A stretch of 64,000 nt of DNA from Novosphingobium sp. PC22D (GCF_002556635.1 NZ_MWMO01000002.1:1-64000), one strand, 5' to 3'. Counted from the first letter of the stretch, positions 26,700 through 37,309 are shown. The notes: a model not told the origin generated them from the sequence alone. Numbers and translations are program-made.

Positions 26700-28247
26700 C
26701 TAATTGGCCGTGACCACGAACTGCCCCATCATGCCTGCGTCCTCGTGCTCGAGGATATGACAGTGATACATGTAGGGATTGTCGGGATCGGTATTCTCTT
26801 CAAACCGCAACAGCAGCCTGACCTGTTCACGCGGGTTGACGATAACGGTGTCCTTGAAGCCCGCCTCTTCCGCCCGCGGAGGCCGACCGTCCCGGTCGAG
26901 CAAGCGGAACTGCACGTTATGAATATGAAAGGGATGCGCCATCATCGAAGCGTTAGCGATTTCCCATATTTCCCACTGACCCACCGGTACGCGTTGATTG
27001 ATGACGTCCATGTCCATGGTCTCGCCGTTGATCGACATGCCTCGACCCATCATGCCCATATCGAGCACGAAACGGCGGCTGCGAACGGCGAGCGAGGGGT
27101 CCGGCGCGGCAAGCGCGGCCAGGGTGGGCGGAAGCATAACTGAAGTCGACGCGCCGGAGGGACGCATATCGAGGATCGAAAAGGTGCGGCCCTGCCTCTC
27201 GCGACCGGTCCGGTTTCCCATCATTCCGCCGTCCATCATACCCCCGCCTTCTCCGGCCATCATGCCCATGGCGTTATCAGGACTGCTGGCATTCAGGCGC
27301 AGCGGGCGCCCTTCGGAAAGGTCGACGATCACTTGTGCGCGTTCGCCTGGGGCAAGGGTAAGACTTCGAACCTTCCGGGGTGCGGCAAGCAGGCCGCCAT
27401 CGCTTGCGATGAGTTGCATCGGACGATCACCTTCGAGCGAGAAGGTGTAGAACCGCGCATTCGATCCATTGAGAAGCCGCAGGCGCAGCGGGCCGGCGGC
27501 GCCGTCGAAAACGGCATTGGCCGTTCCGTTCACATAGATGTGCTCGCCCAGCACTCCCATCATCCGCGAGTGCATGTTGAGCGGGTAAACGAGGCGGCCC
27601 GAGCTGTCGATCACGCGATCCTGCACGATGAGCGGTATGTCATCCACACCGTACCGGCTCGGCAGATCGAGGCGATCCTCTTCCTCGTCGCGCACGTAGA
27701 TCGGGGCTGCGAGACCGGCATAGACCTGTGGTCCCGCCCGCTGATGTAAATGCGAATGATACCAGTATAGCGACGCGCGCTGGCGTATTTCGAAGGACGG
27801 GCTCCAGCGCTCGCCGGGCCGCACGAGCTGGTGCGGCCCGCCATCCGCGGTGGCGGGAAGTTCGAAGCCATGCCAGTGGACGGTCGCATCTTCGGCAAGC
27901 TTGTTGTCGATGTGAAATCGAACCTGTTCGCCGCGACGCATTTCGAGGGTCGGTCCGAGATAGGATGCGTCGATACCGATTGTCGGAGACGGAGTGCCAG
28001 GCACGAAGTCTTTCTCGCCCGATGTCAGGGACAGGCGAAAGACACGCTCCCCCCGTTCGATGGTTCCTGCCTGTAGCTCAGGTATGGCGAGGGGATTGCT
28101 AGCGCCTGATCGATCGAGCGACATCCTACTTTGCGTGTCGCAACCCACTAGCGGCAGCACCGCGAAACTCGTCGCCGCGAGGCCGACGCTCTTCATGAAG
28201 TCGCGGCGATCCTGAAAGTTGGGCCTGTCGATACCTGGCATATTCAC
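26700..28247 (-). CDS. Periplasmic multicopper oxidase (CueO-like)
   Basis: A 515-residue cuproxidase. Tat-type signal ([15 protein letters not shown]) running into LPLVGC, so it may be a Tat-exported lipoprotein. Copper ligands are in [27 protein letters not shown] and the T1/T2/T3 motif [14 protein letters not shown] methionine-rich insert ([17 protein letters not shown], about 305-325) recalls the Cu(I)-binding helix of CueO. It should oxidise Cu(I) to less toxic Cu(II) in the periplasm. Thirteen bases before the Cu ATPase gene, same operon. Confidence 0.88.
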   Translation of the reverse strand: MNMPGIDRPNFQDRRDFMKSVGLAATSFAVLPLVGCDTQSRMSLDRSGASNPLAIPELQAGTIERGERVFRLSLTSGEKDFVPGTPSPTIGIDASYLGPTLEMRRGEQVRFHIDNKLAEDATVHWHGFELPATADGGPHQLVRPGERWSPSFEIRQRASLYWYHSHLHQRAGPQVYAGLAAPIYVRDEEEDRLDLPSRYGVDDIPLIVQDRVIDSSGRLVYPLNMHSRMMGVLGEHIYVNGTANAVFDGAAGPLRLRLLNGSNARFYTFSLEGDRPMQLIASDGGLLAAPRKVRSLTLAPGERAQVIVDLSEGRPLRLNASSPDNAMGMMAGEGGGMMDGGMMGNRTGRERQGRTFSILDMRPSGASTSVMLPPTLAALAAPDPSLAVRSRRFVLDMGMMGRGMSINGETMDMDVINQRVPVGQWEIWEIANASMMAHPFHIHNVQFRLLDRDGRPPRAEEAGFKDTVIVNPREQVRLLLRFEENTDPDNPYMYHCHILEHEDAGMMGQFVVTAN

Positions 28248-28257
28248 CTGCTTTGGC

Positions 28258-28300
28258 GTGGGAGGCGCCGGCGCGACCGAGCACCTCCCACTTATTTTTC
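28258..28300. terminator. Hairpin between cusF and the multicopper oxidase gene
   Basis: GTGGGAGG at 28258-28265 pairs with CCTCCCAC at 28284-28291 and is followed on the plus strand by TTATTTTTC. Read on the plus strand it is a good Rho-independent terminator; on the minus strand, where the flanking genes lie, the T-run is on the wrong side, so it more likely processes or stabilises the cus transcript. It touches the cusF stop codon. Confidence 0.5.
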
Positions 28301-28686
28301 TATCGCGGCGTCACCGAGGTAACGACACTGCCTTCGGTTCCAGTACGAAATTCGAAGGCTATTCCCTCACCGATACTGACCTGTTCGAGGATCTGCGCGT
28401 CGGCTTCGAAGGCCATGGTCATTGCCGGCCATCCGATACTTTCGACCGGACTATGCTCGATGGTCACGGTGCCCGCCTCGGGATCGATGGCTGTAACCGT
28501 TCCCTCCGCGCTGGCGCTCTGCTCGCCGCCGGTCTCCTCCGCCATCGGCATTTCGCCTGACATGGGCATACTGTCCGAGTTCGCCATTTCGTCAGGCATC
28601 ATGGTCTCGGAGGTATCGTCCGCAGCATCGCAGGCTGCAAGCGCCAGCGGTGCCGCGAGCAGGATTATGTAGGTTAGGGTACGCAT
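28300..28686 (-). CDS. cusF: CusF-type periplasmic copper-binding lipoprotein
   Basis: A 128-residue protein with a lipobox (LALAAC at 14-19), a Met-rich linker ([14 protein letters not shown]) and a C-terminal CusF OB-fold. The Cu(I)/Ag(I) site is recognisable in [20 protein letters not shown]: His, the stacking Trp and the two Mets. It would hand Cu(I) to the CusCBA pump. The start overlaps cusA by 13 bases. A second CusF domain is fused to CusB upstream, so the system has two metallochaperones. Confidence 0.88.
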   Translation of the reverse strand: MRTLTYIILLAAPLALAACDAADDTSETMMPDEMANSDSMPMSGEMPMAEETGGEQSASAEGTVTAIDPEAGTVTIEHSPVESIGWPAMTMAFEADAQILEQVSIGEGIAFEFRTGTEGSVVTSVTPR

Positions 28687-31600
28687 TCTTCTTCTCCTTG
28701 AGAATTGGCCGGTTTTTCCGGACGGGGGCGCCGCAACAACAGATAAGCGGCGGGAAGCAGGAACATGGACAGGAGCGGGGCGGTGATCATGCCGCCGACT
28801 ATCGGCGCGGCGATGCGGCTCATGACTTCCGAGCCCGCGCCCGTGCCGATCAGGATCGGAAAGAGACCGGCAAGGATGACTGCGACGGTCATCGCCTTGG
28901 GCCGCACGCGCAGGAGCGCGCCTTCCCGGATGGCCTCGTCTACTTCTTCGGCGCTCAGATCACCGCGCCGCCGCTCCAGTGCGGCTTTCAGGTAGATCAG
29001 CATCACCACGCCGAATTCGGCGGAGACGCCGGCAAGCGCGATGAAACCGACCGCAGTCGCCACCGACTGGTTGTAGCCCATCAGATAGAGCAACCAGTAT
29101 CCGCCCGTCAGCGCGAAGGGCAGCGTGCCCATGATCAGCAAGGCTTCGTCCCAGCGCCGGAAAATGAGATATAGCAGCAGGAAGATGATCGCGAGCGTCG
29201 CGGGAACCACGACCTTCAGTCGCTCATATGCGCGCGTCAGATATTCGAACTGGCCCGCATAGGACAGGCTGACGCCGGCAGGAAGATCGGCACCCGCGGC
29301 GACGACCTCCTGCAGATCGGCGACCACCGAGGTAAGATCGCGGCCCCGGACGTCGACGTAGATGTAGCTGGTCAGTCGGCCCTGTTCGCTCTTGAGCATG
29401 GGCGGACCGTCGCTGACGGCGATACGGGCGACAGTGCCAAGCGTGATCTGTTGGCCGGACGGCGTCAGAACCGGCAAGGCCCTGAGTTCCTCGACGCTGT
29501 CCCTGATTTCGCGGGGATAGCGCACATTGATCGGATAGCGCGCCAGCCCCTCGACGGTCCGTGCGACATTGGCACCGCCAACTGCACCAGAGACGATCTG
29601 CTGGATGTCGGCAATGTTGAGCCCGTATCGCGCGGCCGCCATCCGGTCGATATCGACATCGACATACCGACCGCCCGACAGCCGCTCGGCCAGGGCGGAA
29701 CTCACGCCAGGCACGGTCTTGGCGATACGCTCCACATCGAGTGCAACGCGTTCGAGTTGATCGAGATCGTCGCCTGAAACCTTGACCCCGATCGGGCTCT
29801 TGATCCCGGTCGCGAGCATGTCGATCCGGTTGCGGATCGGCGGCACCCAGACATTGGCGAGGCCCGGCACCTGGACGACCCGGTCAAGTTCCTCGACCAG
29901 CAGATCGGGCGTCATTCCCTCGCGCCACTCCTCGCGCGGCTTGAAGCGGATCGTCGTTTCGAACATCGTCAGGGGAGCCGGATCCGTCGCTGTATCGGCG
30001 CGCCCCGCCTTGCCGAACACCGTTTCCACCTCGGGGACCGACTTGATCAGGCGATCGGTGCGCTGCAGCAGCGCCGAAGCCTCGCCGGGGGAGAGGCCGG
30101 GCAGCGCGCTCGGCATATAAAGCAAATCGCCTTCATCGAGCGGCGGGAGGAACTCGCCGCCAAGCCGGGTGAAGGGGATCGCGGTGGTCAGGAAGATCAG
30201 CGCCGCGATCACCAGCGTTGCCTTTGGGCGCCGCATGACCCAGTCGAGCCCCGGACGATAGATTTTCGTCAGCCAGCGGTTGAGAAAATTGGAATCCTCC
30301 GAAGGGATCTTCCCACGGATCAGCCATCCCATCATTACCGGCACCAGCGTTACCGACAGAATGGCCGCGGCCGCCATGGCATAGGTCTTGGTGAAAGCGA
30401 GCGGAGCGAACAACCGCCCTTCCTGCGCCTGCAGGGTGAAGACCGGTAGGAACGACAGCGTAATGATCAGCAGACTGAAGAACAACGCCGGTCCCACTTC
30501 CTTCGATGCATCGGCGATGATCCGCCAGCGTTCCTTCACCGCGAGCACGGTATCGGGATTCTCGTGTTCCCATCGCTCGAGATGCTTGTGCGCGTTCTCA
30601 ATCATGACGACGGCGGCATCGACCATCGCACCGACCGCGATGGCTATTCCACCCAGCGACATGATGTTGGCATTGACGCCCTGGATGCGCATCACGATGA
30701 AGGCCGCGAGCACGCCCAAAGGCAGGGTGATGATGGCGACAAGTGCCGAGCGCGCGTGCCAGAGGAACAGCGCGCATACGAGCGCCACGACGATAAACTC
30801 TTCGATGAGCTTCGTGGTGAGGTTCTCTATAGACGCATCGATGAGCTGAGAGCGATCGTAGGTCGTGACGATCTCGACGCTTTCGGGAAGGCTTGCCTGC
30901 AAGTCGTCGAGTTTCTGTTCGACGGCCTGTATTGCGCTTCTTGCATCCGCACCCTGGCGCAGGACGATGATGCCGCCGGCAACCTCGCCTTCGCCATTGA
31001 GCTCGGCGATGCCTCGGCGCAGTTCGGGGCCGACCTGGATCGTCGCTACGTCGCCCAGCGTGACCGGAACGCCGCCGCTCACCGCGCGCAGCGGGATCGC
31101 CCTGAAATCGTCGAGGTCGCCGAGATAACCCGAGGCACGGACCATATATTCGGCTTCGCCCATCTCGACGATCGAGCCGCCCGCTTCCTGGTTGGCGGAC
31201 TGGATTGCGCTCACGATCTCGGCGTGAGTCACGCCGAGCGAGGCCATCCGGTAAGGCTCGAGCACGACCTGGTATTGCTTGACCATTCCTCCGACGCTGG
31301 CGACCTCGGCAATGCCGGGGATTGTCTTGAGCTCGTAGCGCAGGAACCAGTCCTGCAGGCTGCGCAGTCCGGCAAGGTCGTGTCCGCCGCTGCGATCGAT
31401 CAGCGCATATTCGTAGATCCACCCTACCCCGGTGGCATCGGGGCCGAGCGTGCTCGTCACGCCATCGGGCAGGCGGACCTGCACCTGGTTGAGATATTCG
31501 AGCACACGCGATCGCGCCCAGTAGAGGTCGGTACCGTCCTCGAAGATGATATAGACATAGCTGTCGCCGAACATCGAGTAGCCGCGGACGGTTTTCGCCC

Positions 31601-31832
31601 CCGGCACCGAAAGCATGGTCGTTGCCAGGGGGTAGGTGACTTGGTCCTCGACGATCCGGGGGGCCTGCCCCGGATAGTTTGACCGGACCACAACCTGCAC
31701 ATCGGACAGATCGGGCAACGCGTCGACCGGCGTCGTGCGCACCGCCCAGAAACCGGCCAGCGTTACCGCGACGGCGGCGAGAACGATAAACAGGCGGTTG
31801 GCGATCGAGGCATCAATTATCCGAGCAATCAT
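28674..31832 (-). CDS. cusA: Copper/silver RND efflux pump CusA (HME4)
   Basis: A 1052-residue inner-membrane pump. Proton-relay helix AVGAMVD405AAVVMIE412N matches E. coli CusA D405. The three methionines that bind Cu(I)/Ag(I) in CusA are each present in their motifs: [19 protein letters not shown] and [13 protein letters not shown] 31832 overlaps the cusB stop (ATGA); a longer frame to 31970 only runs inside cusB. It exports periplasmic or cytoplasmic Cu(I)/Ag(I) with CusB and CusC. Confidence 0.92.
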   Translation of the reverse strand: MIARIIDASIANRLFIVLAAVAVTLAGFWAVRTTPVDALPDLSDVQVVVRSNYPGQAPRIVEDQVTYPLATTMLSVPGAKTVRGYSMFGDSYVYIIFEDGTDLYWARSRVLEYLNQVQVRLPDGVTSTLGPDATGVGWIYEYALIDRSGGHDLAGLRSLQDWFLRYELKTIPGIAEVASVGGMVKQYQVVLEPYRMASLGVTHAEIVSAIQSANQEAGGSIVEMGEAEYMVRASGYLGDLDDFRAIPLRAVSGGVPVTLGDVATIQVGPELRRGIAELNGEGEVAGGIIVLRQGADARSAIQAVEQKLDDLQASLPESVEIVTTYDRSQLIDASIENLTTKLIEEFIVVALVCALFLWHARSALVAIITLPLGVLAAFIVMRIQGVNANIMSLGGIAIAVGAMVDAAVVMIENAHKHLERWEHENPDTVLAVKERWRIIADASKEVGPALFFSLLIITLSFLPVFTLQAQEGRLFAPLAFTKTYAMAAAAILSVTLVPVMMGWLIRGKIPSEDSNFLNRWLTKIYRPGLDWVMRRPKATLVIAALIFLTTAIPFTRLGGEFLPPLDEGDLLYMPSALPGLSPGEASALLQRTDRLIKSVPEVETVFGKAGRADTATDPAPLTMFETTIRFKPREEWREGMTPDLLVEELDRVVQVPGLANVWVPPIRNRIDMLATGIKSPIGVKVSGDDLDQLERVALDVERIAKTVPGVSSALAERLSGGRYVDVDIDRMAAARYGLNIADIQQIVSGAVGGANVARTVEGLARYPINVRYPREIRDSVEELRALPVLTPSGQQITLGTVARIAVSDGPPMLKSEQGRLTSYIYVDVRGRDLTSVVADLQEVVAAGADLPAGVSLSYAGQFEYLTRAYERLKVVVPATLAIIFLLLYLIFRRWDEALLIMGTLPFALTGGYWLLYLMGYNQSVATAVGFIALAGVSAEFGVVMLIYLKAALERRRGDLSAEEVDEAIREGALLRVRPKAMTVAVILAGLFPILIGTGAGSEVMSRIAAPIVGGMITAPLLSMFLLPAAYLLLRRPRPEKPANSQGEEECVP

Positions 31833-32740
31833 TGTCCGGCCCTCGTGATAGACTCGATCCGGGGGCCGGCATCCTGCTGGGTGAAGGTGAAGCGCACCCT
31901 GTCTCCCGTCTCGAGCCCGCGCATTTGCGCCGCGCTCTTCGTGCGGAAGGTCATGGTCATCGCGGGCCAATCGAGCCGGGGCACAGGACCATGCCGCAGC
32001 GTCACCGAACCATTGGCGATCGACTGGATCGTGCCGGTGGCACCGAAGGTCGCTGGTTCGTCCTCGCCGCCGGTGGAAGCGTCATCTGCCTGATCGACCG
32101 GACGGACGTCGAGTCCGGTAAGGCTTGCTTCGGAATCGAGCAGGAACTGACCCGATGTCACGACCTGTTCGCCGGCCGACAGACCGGCCAGAACCTCGGT
32201 CCTGCCACCCGCTTCGCGGCCGATCCGGACCTCGGCGGGCATGAAACCGCCCTCGTCCTGCTTCACCATCACGATGGTTCGACGTCCGGTCCTGATAACG
32301 GCTTCGGACGGCACCAGCAGCGCGCGGCGTGTGTCCGGGGTCAGCGAGACGTGTGCGAACATGCCCGGCTTGAGGCGACCGGATGCATTGGGCAGTTGCG
32401 CACGAACGGTGATCGTACGGCTTGCATCCTCCGCGCTCGGCAGGATAGCGACAATGGGTCCGGAGAAGCGTTCCTCGGGGAATGCGGTCAGCGTCGCGCT
32501 GATAGGTTGCCCGACGCGTACATTCGCCGCCTGCGTTTCAGGCACCGCGGCTTCGAGCCAGATCGGTGAGAAACCGGTTATCTCGGCGAGCGTCTGTCCG
32601 GCCATGACTGTCATTCCCGGACGCACGCCGAGCGATGTGATGGCACCTCCAATCGGCGCGGTAACGGTGATCGTGGACTGCGGACGTCCATTGCGCCCTA
32701 CCGATGAGATCAGGCCTGGAGGCATGCCCAAAAGGCGCAT
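31829..32740 (-). CDS. cusB: CusB adaptor, C-terminal part with fused CusF domain, behind an in-frame stop
   Basis: A 303-residue frame beginning [11 protein letters not shown], which is internal CusB sequence (second helix, then lipoyl half, beta-barrel and membrane-proximal domains). After a linker it ends with a CusF domain ([21 protein letters not shown]). It is in the same frame as the N-terminal part, separated only by TAA plus one codon; most relatives would read straight through. If restart at ATG 32740 occurs, this half lacks a signal peptide and would stay in the cytoplasm. See the matching N-terminal entry. Confidence 0.85.
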   Translation of the reverse strand: MRLLGMPPGLISSVGRNGRPQSTITVTAPIGGAITSLGVRPGMTVMAGQTLAEITGFSPIWLEAAVPETQAANVRVGQPISATLTAFPEERFSGPIVAILPSAEDASRTITVRAQLPNASGRLKPGMFAHVSLTPDTRRALLVPSEAVIRTGRRTIVMVKQDEGGFMPAEVRIGREAGGRTEVLAGLSAGEQVVTSGQFLLDSEASLTGLDVRPVDQADDASTGGEDEPATFGATGTIQSIANGSVTLRHGPVPRLDWPAMTMTFRTKSAAQMRGLETGDRVRFTFTQQDAGPRIESITRAGQ

Positions 32741-32743
32741 GCG

Positions 32744-33337
32744 TTAGCGCATGGCCTGCGCAAGTTCTTCATCACCGCTGTTCAGGACGGCCAGATACTC
32801 CTGCTGCGCTCCGCCCCATTCGGGAACCAGGATATCCGCGAGCGGCGCGCCCCGTCCAACGACATCGTCGGGCGCGCGGCCGTAGGTTCTTTGTACATAG
32901 CCTCCGGCACGTGGCTGGACGATCGCGACGTCGCGTTCGTTGTAGGCCAGAACGCCTGTGACGGTTATTTCCGGCTCGAGGACGCCGTACTCGGCTTCAG
33001 TGGTGCGGATGCCGAAATTCTGCACCAGGCCGGGATCTATCCTGACGCCTGCAGTGGCCTCCTCGCCCGCGCACTTGGGCACCAGCTGCATATCCATGAA
33101 GGGCGAATTGCCCGGCTCGTCGAAGTGCTGCCCCGGCACCATCGGGTCGTACCAGTAAAGGACCTCCTCGCATTCGGTCGCACTGCCGCCCGCGTCGCTT
33201 GCACCACCCTGGCCTTCGCCGAGCTGCGAGAGACCATAGCCGGCGGCAAGACTGATGAGCGCGACCGTGCCTGCCATCGTCCAGGATTTCTGGCGCGGCG
33301 ACAGCCTGTCCCACGCGGCTCCCATTGCGGCTCTCAT
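32744..33337 (-). CDS. cusB: CusB adaptor, N-terminal part cut by an in-frame TAA
   Basis: A 197-residue frame from ATG 33337, which overlaps the cusC stop. It has a membrane anchor (WTMAGTVALISLAAGYGLS), a heavy-metal-binding segment (YWYDPMVPG...FMDMQLVPKC), the first barrel strands and lipoyl half, and the first helix, ending EELAQAMR then TAA at 32746-32744. CAA to TAA would restore an unbroken CusB. Everything around it is intact, so this looks like a recent nonsense mutation, a readthrough site, or a sequence error. Confidence 0.85.
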   Translation of the reverse strand: MRAAMGAAWDRLSPRQKSWTMAGTVALISLAAGYGLSQLGEGQGGASDAGGSATECEEVLYWYDPMVPGQHFDEPGNSPFMDMQLVPKCAGEEATAGVRIDPGLVQNFGIRTTEAEYGVLEPEITVTGVLAYNERDVAIVQPRAGGYVQRTYGRAPDDVVGRGAPLADILVPEWGGAQQEYLAVLNSGDEELAQAMR

Positions 33338-34569
33338 CGGCCATACTCCCCATAGGTCAGTCGCAGGTTCGCGGCGGCTTCGACGGTCGCTTCCTCGCGT
33401 TGCAGAATGTCCACCCGCAGCACGGCGAGCGTTTTGATGGCGTCGATGACGTCGAGCAGTTCCGCGCGGCCCGCGGCAAAGCTCGCGCGCTCGAGGTCCA
33501 CGCGGCTTTCGGCAAGGGGAAGCAATTCGTCGGTCGCGCGCTGCCATTGTCGATAAGCGCTGCGCCATGCCGCGAGATCGGTTTCGAACCGGGCTTCGAG
33601 TTCACGCAGCCGATCGGCTCTGGCCGACTGTGCCGCAGCCGCTTCGGCTTCGGCGGCGGCTATACGCGGGTTTTGGCGCCGGTCCGCGAAAATCGGGAGC
33701 GTGATCGAACCCATCACCGAGATTGCATCGCCAAAATCGGGATCGCGCCGTCCATAGCTCACATTGACGCCGAAATCCGGACGCCTTTCCGATCGGGCAA
33801 GATCGCTTCTCGCTTCCGCTTGGCGGACCTGCGCAAGCGCCACGACGAGCTCCGGATTGCTTTGAAGCATGGTCCGCAAACCTTCGGGATCGAGATCGGC
33901 CGAAGGGATGGTTCCGGTCGCGGTGGCGGTCGGCAGAGCGGTATAGCGCGACAGCATGGCCTGAGCGGCCTCTCGGTCGGCCTCGATCCTGGTCCGCATA
34001 TCCTCGACTTCGAGCACGGCACGGCGTATTTCCAGACTTTCGGCGGGTCTGGCCGAACCGGCGGCGACAGCACTGCGCGCGAGTGGTACGAGCCCCTCGA
34101 TTTCAGCAAGTGCATCGTCGGCGACGGTCAGAGCCCGTTGGGCATAAGCCAACGAAATCCATGCCATTCCTGCTCCGACGCGTACCCTGTAACGGGTCTG
34201 ACGCAATTGTGCTGCGGCAAGGTCGATGTCGGCGTCCGCAATTCCGAACCGGGCCCGACGTTTCGCGAGATTGGGAATCTCCTGTTCGATACCGACTTGG
34301 ATTTGCGTAGGGAGCTGGCGACCCAGCTCGAACGCAGCCGGCCCGCTTACCGGCAGGTTCTGGATGCCCGCGCGAAGGCGCGGATCGGGCAGTTCATCGG
34401 CAGCGTCGGCGATCTCGCGCCGGGCGTCCAGTCGCAGCTCGCTTGTGCGAACCTGGGGCTGGTCGCTCGTTGCTGCTCGCAAAGCTTCTTCATAGCCCAC
34501 CGACTGGGCATTACTCGCCGGCGCGAGGGCCAGCAGGACCGGAATCGCGGTCCAAGTAATTCGTTGCAT
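33334..34569 (-). CDS. cusC: TolC-family outer-membrane channel of the cus operon
   Basis: A 411-residue outer-membrane factor with signal peptide (ITWTAIPVLLALAPASNAQS) and the two-repeat helical TolC architecture (GIEQEIPNLAKRRARFG in the first half, SITLPIFADRRQNPRI in the second). The stop overlaps the cusB start. Presumed exit duct for Cu(I)/Ag(I). It differs from the czcC at 8848, so each pump has its own channel. Confidence 0.88.
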   Translation of the reverse strand: MQRITWTAIPVLLALAPASNAQSVGYEEALRAATSDQPQVRTSELRLDARREIADAADELPDPRLRAGIQNLPVSGPAAFELGRQLPTQIQVGIEQEIPNLAKRRARFGIADADIDLAAAQLRQTRYRVRVGAGMAWISLAYAQRALTVADDALAEIEGLVPLARSAVAAGSARPAESLEIRRAVLEVEDMRTRIEADREAAQAMLSRYTALPTATATGTIPSADLDPEGLRTMLQSNPELVVALAQVRQAEARSDLARSERRPDFGVNVSYGRRDPDFGDAISVMGSITLPIFADRRQNPRIAAAEAEAAAAQSARADRLRELEARFETDLAAWRSAYRQWQRATDELLPLAESRVDLERASFAAGRAELLDVIDAIKTLAVLRVDILQREEATVEAAANLRLTYGEYGR

Positions 34570-34684
34570 GATCGTTCATCCGCAAAAGGAGCGCGTCAGA
34601 CACGCGTTCCGGATCACCGGCCCGCATCGAGCGCAGGTCGTCCATCCAGAGGCAGGAGCGCACAGGCTTATGCCTGCACGCGGG

Positions 34685-35041
34685 TCATGCCGGAAATTGC
34701 GGAGGTGGCGGTTCTGGCCCCAGCCTTGGGGCCGCGAGCGAATTGGAGACTAATCTGCTGAACTGAGAAGCCTGCGCCGGTATTTCACCGACCAGGGTCG
34801 CATCACCCCCTGGAACGAGGGGCGGGATGCAGCCGAATGCCACGAGACAATCCAGCCGAAGGTTCTTGCAAGGCACGCCGTCATGATCGTCCATGGAAGC
34901 TGCGCCCGCCATCATCTCCATCTCGGCGCAGGCCGGTTTGCCTGCATCGACCGCCTGAGGCAGGGCAGATGCATGCGCTGCCGACTGGACGAACAGCCCG
35001 CAGGCGATCAGTAGCAGTCCAAGGGTGCGCAAGACTCGCAT
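34685..35041 (-). CDS. Small secreted Cys/Met-containing protein heading the cus operon
   Basis: A 118-residue protein: signal peptide (LRTLGLLLIACGLFVQSAAHA), then ACAEMEMM...MDDHDGVPCK and a CLVAFGC pair, ending proline-rich (PEPPPPQF). ATG 35041 is chosen because it gives a standard signal sequence; the longer frame runs into the next gene. Cysteine, methionine and histidine pattern suggests periplasmic copper binding. It occupies the same position before cusC as the His/Cys protein at 8410 does before czcC. No named family recognised. Confidence 0.65.
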   Translation of the reverse strand: MRVLRTLGLLLIACGLFVQSAAHASALPQAVDAGKPACAEMEMMAGAASMDDHDGVPCKNLRLDCLVAFGCIPPLVPGGDATLVGEIPAQASQFSRLVSNSLAAPRLGPEPPPPQFPA

Positions 35042-35103
35042 AAAAAAAGCGTAAAGCTTTGAAGAGCGCAAGACAAGGACCTCGCATCGGGTGCGATGGT
35101 TCA

Positions 35104-36453
35104 TCACGACGCGTGCTGCCAGGCACCCATCGAGCCCAGATATATATCGAGCTTGCCAAATCCTTTGCTTTGCAGCCAGCCCGCCGCCACACTCGCACGC
35201 ATTCCACTGGCACACATGACGGAATAGGCGCGTTCGCGATCGAGCTCGGCGAAGCGGGAATTGAGCTCGCCCACGTAGATGTGGTCCGATCCCTCGATCG
35301 CGCCGCTGCGCCGCTCATCGAGGTCACGCACATCGAGCAAGGTCCAGTCGTCGCGCTTGCGCTCGAGACGATCCTGAACCTCGTTCGTCCCGATCATCGG
35401 AAGGCTCGCCATCTTCATTCCTTGCGCTGCAGCCGGCACGATACCGACATAGCCGCCGACGATCGAGTCGAGCCCGATCCTCACAAGGTGCGTCATGGCC
35501 GAAGCCAGCTGGTCTTCCGCCGATCCGACGAGGGCGATTGTTTCACCCTCCCTGATGAACCAGCCCGCAAACGCCGAAATCATGCCGACCGGAAGGCATA
35601 TCGAACCAGGCAGATGCCCGCTTGCGTATGCAAGCGGATCCCGCACGTCGACGACATGGTCGGCGTCGATTTCGCGGATGTCCGAGAGCATGAGACGTTT
35701 TGGTCGCAGGATCCGTGGCGCAGGAGATGTTCCCTCGACATTCAGACGCTCCATCAGTCTGAAATAGGGTGGCTGGTAATGATGCTCGGCGAGCTTCGCC
35801 TCGATGAATTCCTCGCGATCGGCTATCTGGAGCCGCGGATTGTTGCGACGTTCGTGGCCTATGGTCGAGAATTCCCGGTTCGCCATTCCCGAACCGCAGA
35901 CCGAGCCTGCTCCATGCGCGGGGTAAATGATCGCCTGGTCACCCAGACCGCAAATCTTCTGCAGTGAATCGTACAGGAGGCCCGCGACCTCCCGCGCGCG
36001 CTCGGGATAGAAATCGGTGCGTCCGACGTCGCCAACGAAGAGCGCATCGCCGGTGAACACGCCGACCGGTCCTTCGGGAAAATCGTCGTCATGGAGGACG
36101 AAGGCGAGATGATCGTCGGTGTGACCGGGAGTTTCGAGCACCGAAATCCGCAACTTCCCGATCTCGAAAACGTCGCCCTCTCGCGCGGTGTCGGCGAAAA
36201 CAATCTCGTCCGCAGGGTTTGGACCGTGCAGAACGCGGGCACCGGTCATTTTGGCCAATACCGGCGATCCCGTGATGAGATCCTCATTCCTGTGCGTTTC
36301 GAAGATATGCGTGATCTCCAGCCCTTCGGCGCGGGCACGCTCGACATAAATCTCGCAGTCCCGGCGCGGATCGATGACCGCTGCCTTGCCCTGCGAACCA
36401 ATCAGATAGGAAAGGTGGGAGAGGCCGGGGGTCTTTATCTTCTCGAGCAGCAT
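35104..36453 (-). CDS. MBL-fold protein with two rhodanese domains (persulfide dioxygenase-like)
   Basis: A 449-residue fusion: metallo-beta-lactamase domain (1 to about 240) and two rhodanese domains. The first metal motif reads FETHRNEDLITG instead of the usual HxHxDH; later ligands PGHTDDH, FTGDALFVGD and YPAHGAG are normal. Rhodanese one has no catalytic cysteine (VGSAEDQ); rhodanese two has it in MCASGMRAS. Such fusions oxidise glutathione or enzyme persulfides and move sulfane sulfur. In copper cargo it may protect from sulfide and thiol stress. Start ATG 36453; a longer frame overlaps the neighbour. Confidence 0.82.
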   Translation of the reverse strand: MLLEKIKTPGLSHLSYLIGSQGKAAVIDPRRDCEIYVERARAEGLEITHIFETHRNEDLITGSPVLAKMTGARVLHGPNPADEIVFADTAREGDVFEIGKLRISVLETPGHTDDHLAFVLHDDDFPEGPVGVFTGDALFVGDVGRTDFYPERAREVAGLLYDSLQKICGLGDQAIIYPAHGAGSVCGSGMANREFSTIGHERRNNPRLQIADREEFIEAKLAEHHYQPPYFRLMERLNVEGTSPAPRILRPKRLMLSDIREIDADHVVDVRDPLAYASGHLPGSICLPVGMISAFAGWFIREGETIALVGSAEDQLASAMTHLVRIGLDSIVGGYVGIVPAAAQGMKMASLPMIGTNEVQDRLERKRDDWTLLDVRDLDERRSGAIEGSDHIYVGELNSRFAELDRERAYSVMCASGMRASVAAGWLQSKGFGKLDIYLGSMGAWQHAS

Positions 36454-36496
36454 GTTTTGCCTCGTCGTTAGAGTGTTTCCGCGAGCCCGCGTCGAT

Positions 36497-37216
36497 CTAG
36501 TCGATCCCGAATTCGGCTTTGAGCGCCGAGACGTTCTCGAAGCGGTCTGCTTCTGGCCGGGCGATAGCGGGTTTAGCGTTGACCCAGGTGTTCTCGCAGA
36601 CGAATTCGAGCATGGCTGCCGCGAGGTCGGCGTGCCTGCAACGAAAGCAACCCTCGGCAAGACGCTCGTCGGTAATGACGGCTTCACCCGTATAGGGTTC
36701 GTCGAGGAGCCAGCCCGGTCGCGCAGCCGTCCATTTCAGGCCTTTCGCGCGCTCCAGAAGATCTTCCATGGCGCGCATCTGTTCGAGAATATTGTGCAAG
36801 GCTGGTCTTGCCGTGAGCTCGAACCATGCAGGAACGCTGGGTTGCGGCTCTACAAACGCCGCCGATATCACGACGATCTGGGAAATGCCGGTCGTCGACA
36901 TCGCTTCCACCAGCCTGCGGGTTCCCTCCGTGTAAAGCGGAGGCGGATCGATCGTCGTGGATGGACTGAACCCTATACCGAGTGCGGAAATGACCGCACG
37001 ACAACCTTCAAGCTCGCTGCTGAAGTCGTCATTGAGAACGTCGCACTGGAAATACTCGACATTGTCGACCCTGTCCGATGGTTCGGGCAGGGTGTGTTCG
37101 AACGCTCGTACCGCGATGCCCTTGCGGACCGCATGGCGCAATATTTCCGTGCCGGTCTTTCCTCCGGCACCGAAGACCGCAAGGGGGGCTGCATCGGTCA
37201 CAGGCTCAGCTTCCAC
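36497..37216 (-). CDS. NAD(P)-binding atypical SDR protein
   Basis: A 239-residue Rossmann protein with the nucleotide motif VFGAGGKTGTEIL at the start and a QCDVLND segment typical of NmrA / NAD(P)-binding atypical short-chain dehydrogenases. Active-site YxxxK is not evident; ARPGWLLDEP is the usual late motif. Could be a redox-sensing or isomerase-type protein. It lies 44 bases before the MBL-rhodanese gene on the same strand, probably one transcript with it. Substrate unknown. Confidence 0.75.
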   Translation of the reverse strand: MEAEPVTDAAPLAVFGAGGKTGTEILRHAVRKGIAVRAFEHTLPEPSDRVDNVEYFQCDVLNDDFSSELEGCRAVISALGIGFSPSTTIDPPPLYTEGTRRLVEAMSTTGISQIVVISAAFVEPQPSVPAWFELTARPALHNILEQMRAMEDLLERAKGLKWTAARPGWLLDEPYTGEAVITDERLAEGCFRCRHADLAAAMLEFVCENTWVNAKPAIARPEADRFENVSALKAEFGID

Positions 37217-37269
37217 TGTAGCACCTCATTGTAAATTCGGCCGCGCTTGCCGGGCCGATCATGATTATG

Positions 37270-37301
37270 GAGCGGGCACCGACGGAAGCCGGCGCCCGCT
37301 C
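37270..37301. terminator. Hairpin after the lipoprotein gene
   Basis: GAGCGGGC at 37270-37277 pairs with GCCCGCTC at 37294-37301, extended by inner GCC/GGC pairs. It lies 9 bases beyond the stop of the minus-strand gene at 37310 and before the SDR gene. There is no long T-run, so it is a weak terminator or a stabilising stem separating two minus-strand units. Confidence 0.45.
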
Positions 37302-37309
37302 GCTCGTGT

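Noticed and set aside
25364-26713. 449-codon plus-strand frame across the Cu ATPase gene
   Set aside because: Antisense shadow of copA; no ribosome site and no domain.
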